The notes under the pieces are model-generated. The model was not told where the DNA came from and searched no databases. It saw only the letters and a program-made list of their open reading frames with translations. The position numbers and the translations under genes are program-made. From Geotrypetes seraphini (Eukaryota; Chordata; Amphibia; Gymnophiona; Dermophiidae): a stretch of DNA of 64,000 nt. This document shows, one piece after another, positions 56,833 through 64,000 of the stretch; position 1 is the stretch's first letter; each line of letters opens with the position of its first letter. The stretch is taken from NCBI RefSeq assembly GCF_902459505.1, contig NC_047101.1:13517168-13581167 (forward strand), written 5' to 3'.

Positions 56833-57012
56833 TAAGAACATAAGAATTGCCGCTGCTGGGACAGACCAGTGGCCATCGTGCCCAGCAGTCTGCTCCCACA
56901 GTGGCCCCTAGGTCAAAGACCAGCGCCCTAACTGAGACCAGCCCTACCTGCATATGTTCCAGTTCCACAGGAACTCGTCTAACTTTATCTTGAATCCCTT
57001 AAGAACACGGTT
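56833..57012 (-). mobile_element. CR1 3' end
   Basis: The plus strand 'aagaacataagaattgccgc', 'gtgcccagcagtctgctccc', 'ttatcttgaatcccttaag' is the reverse complement of CR1. Confidence 0.8.
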
Positions 57013-57823
57013 CAGGCTTCATTTTATTTCACTGAGCGGTATTTCCAGTGGCATAGACTCCTACACTCCTCCTGTAGCAAATTCAGGAATGATGCATGGC
57101 CAAATTAAGAACAGTGTGTGGTTGTGCATGCTATACCTTAGAGGGAACACTGGTGGACAGTTGGCCCTTTTGTCAACTGGGAGCAGAAGGACGCAGCAAT
57201 AATCTTAAAATCTGCAAGTTCTGAGTTCCATAGAAATCCGACTTAACAGCTTTAAAAACGTAACTCGTTCTTAACCCGGGGACTGCCTGTATAGGAATAA
57301 TCAAGCTATTGTGACATCACTGGTGAGGTTGGCTCTTAGGCATACGCCCCTTCCCTTTCCTTCCCTTGAACCTCTTTAATTTTTCCTGCGTGAGCAGCAT
57401 TACAAACTTACGGCCTGCGTCAGTGTCGCCTCTCTCTGACGTCACGTACAGGCCCCGCACCTAGGAAGTGACTAGAGGGATAGCTGCTACGACGTGGGCA
57501 GCAAGTTTGTGCTGTTGCTCTCACCCAGAAAATTAAAAAGGTACTGGGGAAGGGAAAGGGGGCGTGCACATGGCAGGAGGGGTTGGCAGGGGAGGAGCGC
57601 CACCGCCCTGGCTGCCACTTACCCTGGCTATGCCGCTGCCTGGAATTTACATGAATGAAAATGATCATAGACTGAAAATGAAATAAATAAATAAACAGCA
57701 AACTGAACTCATCATACACCTTCCTGTACCAGATAAATTACAATCCCTGCTAAGTTAACCAGGAGTGTTAGCCTTAGGAGCAATCACGTCACCCATGCAA
57801 ATGTATAGTCTAATATTCCTCAC
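57013..57823. other. Unassigned
   Basis: It contains a hAT-like end ('ccttagagggaacactgg', near 57,138-57,155), a short copy of the 'attgtgacatcactggtgag' words (57,309), and an unclassified GC-rich block at 57.42-57.62 kb. Confidence 0.3.
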
Positions 57824-57879
57824 AGAAATATGTTTTCTTTGAACCTTTCCAGCTGACGGCTTTCCTGTTGTTGTCACAC
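57824..57879 (-). CDS. Candidate small coding exon
   Basis: It has a strong acceptor (TTTAATCTTGTTCTTTCTCCAG) split over 57,901-57,880 and a donor T|GTGAGG. In the frame set by the exon-like segment at 63,550 (which ends two bases into a codon) it reads CDNNRKAVSWKGSKKTYF, and it leaves one base, as the segment at 56,213-56,457 requires. An alternative donor 21 bases earlier also keeps phase. At 56 bp the open frame alone proves little. Confidence 0.3.
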
Positions 57880-58572
57880 CTGGAGAAAGAACAAGATTAA
57901 ATCTAGCCCTAGATAAGAAGTATTTTTAGGGAACCCTGAGCTCAGCCTAATTTAGCCGTGGCATTCTTCTATGATATATTATTTTCTATTATTATTAAAT
58001 CCGCTCTTGTTCCGTCTTGATCTGTTTGTGAAGGACTTGAGTTAAAATTTAAGTAAACTTTATGTTGAGGATTCAATTCTGATTAATATGGTTTTGTATT
58101 ACTAAGTTTGTATTCCTGATTTGATTAATTGGTTATGTACTTCTGACTTAAATTTTACTTTCTGTACAAGTTTATACTTGATAAATAATTCTAAAATGAT
58201 AAATAAATAATAAAAAAAGTTTCGTAGGATCATCATATTTTATTTATTTATTTATTTATAAATGTTTTCAAAAATACAGTTCCAAGCATTAAACATCTTG
58301 AACAGATAGATTGATTAAGAAGCACAATTTTAAACCAAATGAGTTGAAATATTACAAAAGAATTTATAAGGCAAATAAAGTATTACTTCATCAATCTCAA
58401 GCCCTCAAAAATTTGGTCCCAAAATTTGGTCACATACGAGCGAGAAAATAGAAGAAAAATTTTACATAGAAGAAAATGTGTAATCTCTTACCGGGTAGAG
58501 AGAGTCTAATTCTATTCATTAGAGGACGTCATTCCTTCTTTATCAAGGCATCTTCGAGATTTTTTTAAAAAC
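57880..58572. other. Intergenic or intron, AT-rich
   Basis: 58.0-58.2 kb and 58.24-58.5 kb look like L1-type AT-rich 3' sequence in opposite orientations; not proven. Confidence 0.3.
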
Positions 58573-58575
58573 CTA

Positions 58576-58762
58576 GGGGCTCCTTTTACTAAGGTGCCTA
58601 GCGTTTTTTAGCGCACGCGTGAAATTACCCTGCGCTAAATCCCGCAGTACGCTTCTAGAATAACGCCGGCTCAATGCTGGTGTTAAGGTCTAGCACGCGG
58701 GGCAATTTAGCGCCTGCTATTCCACGCATTCAGGCCCTAACGTACCTTAGTAAAAGGAGCCC
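58576..58762. mobile_element. TA-flanked foldback MITE
   Basis: The ends GGGGCTCCTTTTACTAAGG and the reverse complement of 'ccttagtaaaaggagccc' pair, with TA at 58,574-58,575 and 58,763-58,764. The interior carries 'tttagcgcacgcgtg' and related words. Confidence 0.85.
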
Positions 58763-58903
58763 TAGTGAACTGAGATGGATCAAAGGAAACATATGGAAAG
58801 GACTGGTACCTAAATATGCGCTTGCTTGGATCATCGTATTTTAATGGCACCAAGGTAGGGGGAAAGGGTATAAAAGTTACCATGTTGGACCCTAAAATCC
58901 AAC

Positions 58904-59054
58904 CCCCTCTTTGACTAAGGTGCGCCATGCTTTTTAGCGTGCGCTAAACAAGCGCTAAACTCTAACACGTGCATGTTATCCTATGGACGCGTTAGCGTTT
59001 AGCATTTGATAAACATGCGCTAAAACACTTAGCGCACCTTAATAACAGAGGGCC
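58904..59054. mobile_element. Foldback MITE, same family
   Basis: 'cccctctttgactaaggtgc' and 'gcaccttaataacagagggg'-like ends, with 'tagcgtgcgctaaac' arms. Confidence 0.7.
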
Positions 59055-59109
59055 CCAGTTTCCAAGTTTCATTACAATTTGATCTATCGCTTAAATTAAC
59101 TGTCTAGGC

Positions 59110-59526
59110 CAGTGTTTTCAACCTTTTTACTCCTATGGACCGGCAGAAATAAAAGAATTGGTCCGTGGACCGGCGGTTGAAGAACACTGGGCTAAGTCGT
59201 GGGCCAGACCCCGCCCCCATAATAGTACTAATTGCACCTTGCACGTCTCGTGCCTCATCTGGAAGCCTTCCCTCTGACGCTGCGATGTCGGAGAGAAGGC
59301 TTCCGGTTCAGGCGCAGGATGCCCGTAGGAGTTACTGCCCGTGGCTTTGTGCACCGAATCAGTTAGGAAGAAGGAGCTGGCTCGAAGATAACGCCGCATC
59401 GATCGCACCGTGGACCAGCGGTTGAAGAACTCTGTTTTGGGCCTGATGCACGTGCTGGCCCTGTGGACCTGCAGGAAATTTCTGTGGACCGGCACTGGTC
59501 CATGGACGGGTGGTTGAAGAACACTG
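59110..59526. mobile_element. hAT non-autonomous element
   Basis: The ends CAGTGTTTTCAACC and GGTTGAAGAACACTG pair. The flanks GTCTAGGC and GTCTAAGC match 7/8. 'ggaccggcggttgaagaaca' also recurs inside, near 59,168, suggesting partial internal duplication. Confidence 0.88.
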
Positions 59527-60224
59527 GTCTAAGCGGTGTACAAAACTAGAGAGCAAAAATATTTAAAAACTTTAGGGGATTATGACGAAGCCATAAACAT
59601 TACAAAACATACAGGTACAAGTGGAAAGGAGGGCTGAACGACAATTGTAATAGGAAAAAAGAATGATTATGGACTATACCGGGGGTGGGGGGGGGGGGGG
59701 AGGGGAGAGCTGGACCCATCTTTCTGAATCAGCAACGATTAATATAATATGTGTTCTTGGAAACTAGTGACACTTCGGGATGAAGTTGTTCTTGACCTGG
59801 ATATGACTCTCAAATGATTATTTTATGGAGTCAATTATGCGAGTTGAATAGGAGTCACAGCACATGAAAACAGCAATTCTTGTGCGTGCCTAAGGTCCTT
59901 GCTCACTTAAAAGAGTTCCCTAAAACATCCAGGCCATGTGAAGTTACTCCGCCTCCACTCAGGATCCTTCTAGTAACCCAGGTGGAGTAGGTGGAGTTTT
60001 ATTGTGGAACAGAAAAGCAAGATGAATTTGTCATTGGGGCTGTGAATTTATCACTTGCTTGAGAAAGGAGGGTCTTTGCCTTTGGATTGTCTCTCCTAGC
60101 AGACTGGCAGCCGGCTCTTCCACCCGTAGGGCTCTCACTGGAAGTAGAATGGGCAGGGCATGTCTGAAGAGTATTCCTCACAGCTATACAAGTTCCTCAA
60201 GGCACAGTGTTTTTACAAATCACT
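59527..60224. other. Nothing recognised
   Basis: It contains a G-rich run at about 59,681-59,705. No exon with support was seen. Confidence 0.35.
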
Positions 60225-60620
60225 GCTGGATTCGGGGGGGGGGGGGGTGAGGATTGCTTGGTGTCAGGAGGGAGTGGGCATCTTTCCCACTGCCTTGGGG
60301 GGAGGGTTGCTTGGCTTCGGCAGTGGGATGGAGTGGGCATCCCTCCTGCCAATCTTCGATTTTGTTTTTTTGTGCTTTTATTCTGTGCATGGTGCCGTTC
60401 ACTATCACCAGCAATGAGCACGTGCAAACTTCACGACCCTCCGTGACTCTCCCCAAACGTCATTTGCATGTGTGTTTTTTTTAAAGAACGACTTGCGTTT
60501 TTTGAAGTTGTTACAGTAGCGAACGCAGCAGCGGCCTGTCGGATTTTACCGTGAGCATTTGAGAATCTCTTGATATGTGCTGTAGGCATTACGGTGAAGG
60601 AGCTTACTAAAATCATAATT
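60225..60620. mobile_element. Partial copy of the 20.6-22.1 kb foldback element
   Basis: 'gtgggcatccctcctgccaa', 'tcttcgattttg', 'ttctgtgcatg' and 'catttgcatgtg' correspond, inverted, to 20.66-20.9 kb. A G-run at 60,234 precedes it. Confidence 0.6.
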
Positions 60621-60689
60621 TACAGGGCAAAAGTAAAATAGTACTTAGGGGCAGATTCTGCATTATGGCGCCATACGTTAGGTGTTGTT

Positions 60690-61149
60690 AAGAACATAAG
60701 AATTGCTGTACTGGACAGACCGAAGGTCCATCAAGCCCAGTATCCTGTTCCAACACAAGTACCTGGCAGAAACCCAAAGAGTAGCAACATTCCAGGGCTG
60801 AGATTGTGATGTCATAATGCCTCATTCCACCAATGCCTAAGAGCCAGTCTCATCCGTGATGTCACAATGGCTTGATTGTCCTATACTGGGCTCATATAAG
60901 AACATAAGAATTGCCATACTGGGACAGACGGAAGGTCCATCAAGTCCAGTATCCTGTTTCCAACAGTGGCAAACCGAGGTCCCAAGTACCTGGCAGAAAC
61001 CCAAAGAGTAGCAACATTCCAGGGCTGAGATTGTGATGTCATAATGCCTCATTCCACCAATGCCTAAGAGCCAACCTCATCCGTGATGTCACAATGGCTT
61101 GATTGTCCTATACTTGGCTCACATAAGAACATAAGAGTTGCCCTACTGG
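60690..61149 (-). mobile_element. CR1 3' end, partly tandem-duplicated
   Basis: Two head-to-tail copies of the CR1 terminus (plus strand 'aagaacataagaattgc…') start at about 60,690 and 60,898. Each is followed by 'gattgtgatgtcataatgcc', 'tcattccaccaatgcctaag' and 'tgatgtcacaatggcttgat'. A third terminus begins at about 61,126 and is cut at 61,149 by an L2-clade LINE. Confidence 0.85.
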
Positions 61150-61522
61150 AATTCTTTACCGAGTCATCTGCGCTACCAATCTGATATAAAACGATTTAAA
61201 TTAAAAACTTTTTTATTCCAAGATGCTTTTGGATAATAATTGCCCTTTTAAGGGCTAAATTTAAATTTAAATATAAAACTTCTGCTACTTTTTACCTAAC
61301 CTCTTGTTTTATCCTTTTATGTCTTACCTTTTCTATATCAATTGTAGTTCTTCCCTACTATCCCATCGTTGTGTAGTCTGTACGTCTTTGACTTTTATCT
61401 ATTATCCCTGTTTTTATACATTCTTATGTAATTTATTATTTGTTTTTATGTAATAGTATATTGTTAACCGCTTAGAAACCAGAATAAGCGGTCTAAAAAA
61501 TATTTTAATAAACTTGAAACTT
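61150..61522 (+). mobile_element. L2-clade LINE, short 5'-truncated copy inside CR1
   Basis: It starts at the codons for (W)NSLPSHLRYQSDIKRFKLKT, continues FLFQDAFG and a stop, then a 3' UTR ending 'ttaaccgcttagaaaccaga', 'ataagcggt', 'taataaacttgaaactt'. Removing it restores the CR1 sequence ACTGG|GACAGACC exactly. Confidence 0.88.
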
Positions 61523-61900
61523 GACAGACCGAAGGTCCATCAAACCCAGTATCCTCTTTCCAACAGTGGCCAACCCAGGTCCCAAGTACCTAGCTATATC
61601 CCAAGTAGTAAAACAGATTTTATGCTGCTTATCCTAGGAATAAGCCATGGATTTCCCCACCCATCTCAATAATGGCCTATGGACTTCTCTTTTAGGAAAT
61701 CATCCAAACCTTTTTAAAATCCTACGAAGCTAATTGAGTTCACCACATTCTCCAGCAACAAATTCCAGAGTTTAATTACACGTTGTGTGAAGAAATATTT
61801 TCTTTGGTTTGTTTTAAATCTACTACTTAGTAGCTTCATTGCCTGCCCCTTAGTCGTAGTATTTTTAGAAGGAGTGAACAAGTGATTCAATCTACCCTTT
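61523..61900 (-). mobile_element. CR1 3' end, continuation
   Basis: The plus strand 'gacagaccgaaggtccatca', 'aagtagtaaaacagatttta', 'tttctttggtttgttttaaa' is CR1 in reverse, continuing the copy cut at 61,149. Confidence 0.85.
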
Positions 61901-62195
61901 CCACTGGTCTTTAAAAGCTATGTTACCCTGGAATAGAGGTTGTAAAATAAATGGCCTGTTTTCAAGGAAAACACTGTAGCCCTGTGCTTATAAAACAACG
62001 GGGCTGGTTAATTTATCCCCTCTGACCACTAAGGATTCGGGTGAGCTGGAAGAGCTCTCCCTAGGGGTCTTAATGAACAGCTTGTCACTTCAAAACACTT
62101 GACATTAGGGGACTTCGAAGAGTCTGGTACTTGGAGATTATTCCCACCCTGAAACCTGTTTCTTAAAACGCCTCACAGTCCATAGTCAGGTATAA
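61901..62195. other. Unassigned
   Basis: A minus-strand segment after a possible acceptor (AACAGGTTTCAG, near 62,160-62,149) has short open frames, but no phase-consistent donor was found. Confidence 0.25.
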
Positions 62196-62199
62196 CTGC

Positions 62200-62796
62200 A
62201 TCCCAGTCGTGAGGAAAGGAGAGACAGGGGAGATATGATTCAGACGTTCAAATACTTGAAGGGTATTAACGTAGAACAAAATCTTTTCCAGAGAAAGGAA
62301 AATGGTAAAACCAGAGGACATAATTTGAGGTTGAGGGGTGGTAGATTCAAGGGCAATGTTAGGAAATTCTACTTTACGGAGAGGGTGGTGGATGCCTGGA
62401 ATGCGCTCCTGAGAGAGGTGGTGGAGAGGAAAACGGTGACTGAGTTCAAAGAAGCGTGGGATGAACACAGAAGATTTAGAATCAGAAAATAATATTAAAT
62501 ATTGAACTAGGCCAGTTACTGGGCAGACTTGCACGGTCTGTGCCTGTGTATGGCCGTTTGGTGGAGGATGGGCAGGGGAGGGCTTCAATGGCTGGGAGGG
62601 TGTAGATGGGCTGGAGTAAGTCTTAACAGAGATTTCGGCAGTTGGAACCCAAGCACAGTACCGGGTAAAGCTTTGGAGTCTTGCCCAGAAATAGCTAAGA
62701 AAAAAAAAAAAAAAATTTAAATTGAATCAGGTTGGGCAGACTGGATGGACCATTCGGGTCTTTATCTGCCGTCATCTACTATGTTACTATGGTTCT
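62200..62796 (+). mobile_element. CR1 3' end
   Basis: An open frame at 62,235-62,489 reads MIQTFKYLKGINVEQNLFQR, TRGHNLRLRGGRFKGNVRK, FYFTERVVDAWNALLREVVE. The 3' UTR has an internal run of 16 A (62,700) and ends 'gtcatctactatgttactat'. Confidence 0.88.
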
Positions 62797-62985
62797 CTGT
62801 GAACCATGTCTCTGTGACTGCCACTAAATTCAAATCAGCTTCTACCATTAGAGCCTGTAGATCTGGAATTTTGTTTTCCATACTACGGGCATTGGCATAC
62901 AGAGCTTTCCAGCTATCACCCTTTTGTCTCATTTCAATAACGGTATTTGACGCCTTATATTCCTGAGAGTTATTAATTACTTTGG
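62797..62985 (-). mobile_element. CR1 endonuclease N-terminal fragment
   Basis: The minus frame reads WKALYANARSMENKIPDLQA and LMVEADLNLVAVTETWFTEN, the start of the CR1 AP-endonuclease domain. It adjoins, in opposite orientation, the CR1 3' end on the left. Confidence 0.8.
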
Positions 62986-62989
62986 GGTA

Positions 62990-63330
62990 TTTTATTTCTA
63001 ATATTTCTAGACCGCCTAAAACAATTGAAAAACATTCATAATAATTCACATGCAATACATTTACAACGTGCATTCAAATAACATTGCAATCGCAGAGCAA
63101 TCTCATCCCCTAAAAATAGTTTTGAGAACTCAAAAAATTTACACATTAGCCATCACTATATATAAAGTGCAATAATCACAGCTTAAAATAAATCTACCAG
63201 GTATGTATATAAAAAAAAAAAAAAGCCTCCACAAACAGTTGTGTCTTCAACATCTTTCTAAATTATAAGCAGTCGGAACAGGTCCTCAGGATACCAGGGA
63301 AGGAATTACAAAATTTAACCCCTGCTACGG
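62990..63330 (-). repeat. LINE/SINE 3' tail
   Basis: The plus strand 'atttctagaccgcctaaaac' with a later 'gtcttcaacatctttctaaa' is in the style of the tails at 37.7 and 52.0 kb. Confidence 0.45.
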
Positions 63331-63334
63331 ACAA

Positions 63335-63420
63335 CATTGCCACTCAGTGGCCAATCCAGGTCACCAGCACCTGGCAAAACCACAAATAGTGGCAACATTC
63401 CATGCTACCGATCCAGGGCA
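63335..63420 (-). mobile_element. CR1 3' fragment
   Basis: The plus strand 'cagtggccaatccaggtcac', 'agcacctggcaaaaccac', 'ggcaacattccatgctaccg' is reversed CR1. Confidence 0.65.
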
Positions 63421-63549
63421 TTTTGTTTGCTTTATGTTTGTTTGTTTTTTTAAATGTGGGTTTTTTTTAACTTGTTAGCTGACAGTGTGGTGAAGGGAAA
63501 GTGGTGGAGATGAAGAAGCTTAGCTCTGCAGGAATACACTAACACTCAC

Positions 63550-63683
63550 CCTCCACCACCTTCATTAAACAGAATTTTGCATTCATCACATTCTCCACAA
63601 TGGGCTACTTTAAACCCTCTGGATTCTCCCACTAGAGTCTGCAGCTTTGCCAGACTAACCCCAGGTTTCCCTTTCAGGAGATC
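63550..63683 (-). CDS. Candidate coding exon of an unidentified host gene
   Basis: A 134-bp segment is open in one frame from acceptor TTTATCACCTAG to a consensus donor GGAGG|GTGAGT. It reads DLLKGKPGVSLAKLQTLVGE, SRGFKVAHCGECDECKILFN, EGGG. The CGECDEC cluster and charged/hydrophobic pattern look like real coding sequence. It starts in phase 0 and ends two bases into a codon, as the candidate exon at 57,824-57,879 requires. I cannot name the family. Confidence 0.45.
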
Positions 63684-64000
63684 CTAGGTGATAAACATCT
63701 TCGGTCATTTGCTAATAAACTCTGGAGCCAGGAGCAGAAACTCCCTCCTTCGCCCTCCCCTCTCCTCCTCCTGCCTTCAGTAGACATGAAAAAAACCCCA
63801 AAGGTAAGCAAGTCCTTTGGTTGGGACTAAAGACACCTCTTTTATTAACAGTAGAGACGCAATGGGACTTTGGTGAATCAGGATATGTTAATGCAATCCT
63901 ATTATTTCTCATTCTGGATTAGCTTGCCACATAACCAGTCCCACATATTACTAAACTAAAATTTACTTTTAAATAATAATAATAACTTTATTCTTATATA
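63684..64000. other. Right edge, nothing recognised
   Basis: The last 30 bases ((AAT)n then 'ctttattcttatata') look like the start of another minus-strand LINE/SINE tail that continues outside. Confidence 0.35.

Noticed and set aside
37130-64000. WNT8A, expected upstream of FAM13B from human gene order
   Set aside because: No Wnt-like cysteine-rich exon was found on the plus strand; it may lie outside the window or the order may differ.
1-64000. CRISPR arrays, prokaryotic operons or attachment sites
   Set aside because: All tandem repeats found are transposon-derived or minisatellites, and the sequence is clearly vertebrate.

Overview
The window looks like an intron-rich vertebrate nuclear genome packed with transposable elements. 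The mix of families (CR1, L2 and L1 LINEs, Penelope-like elements, DIRS-like elements, tRNA-headed SINEs, many hAT and foldback MITEs) and several repeat consensus sequences resemble those I associate with caecilian amphibians. That assignment is from memory and is not proven by the sequence. No bacterial gene, CRISPR array, rRNA or free-standing tRNA gene was seen.

One host gene is recognised with confidence: FAM13B, on the minus strand. Its CpG-island promoter and first (non-coding) exon lie at about 36.2-37.1 kb. The exon with the start codon is at 14,339-14,529 and the next coding exon is at 8,010-8,222. The rest of the gene lies off the left edge. Both coding exons are intact, end in phase 1 and join in frame. 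They encode the amino-terminal segment and the first half of the RhoGAP domain. The catalytic arginine-finger position reads Gln, as I recall for FAM13B elsewhere. Intron 1 (about 21.7 kb) and intron 2 (about 6.1 kb) are largely repeats.

Upstream of the FAM13B promoter (37-64 kb) no gene was recognised by name. Three minus-strand segments (63,550-63,683; 57,824-57,879; 56,213-56,457) nevertheless look like consecutive coding exons: open frames, splice signals and matching intron phases. Two further exon-like segments lie at 50,537-50,730 and 46,725-46,976. They may be one unrecognised host gene or old gene debris.

The repeat layer has many insertions inside insertions. Examples are a CR1 inside a DIRS-like element (23-27 kb), an L1 inside an L2 with a perfect 15-bp target duplication (8.2-10.2 kb), a Helitron-like insert inside a mariner-type transposon (30.5-31.7 kb), a SINE inside a hAT MITE (34.5-35.0 kb), and a CR1 plus a hAT MITE inside a mariner-type element (49.2-50.3 kb). 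Tandem arrays include a 188-bp x 4 amplification of a CR1 3' end (47.6-48.4 kb) and a 215-bp array (51.4-51.9 kb). A 1.57-kb foldback transposon sits at 20.6-22.1 kb. I saw no clearly new functional system. The most useful leads are the unidentified exon chain and the nested or tandem repeat structures.
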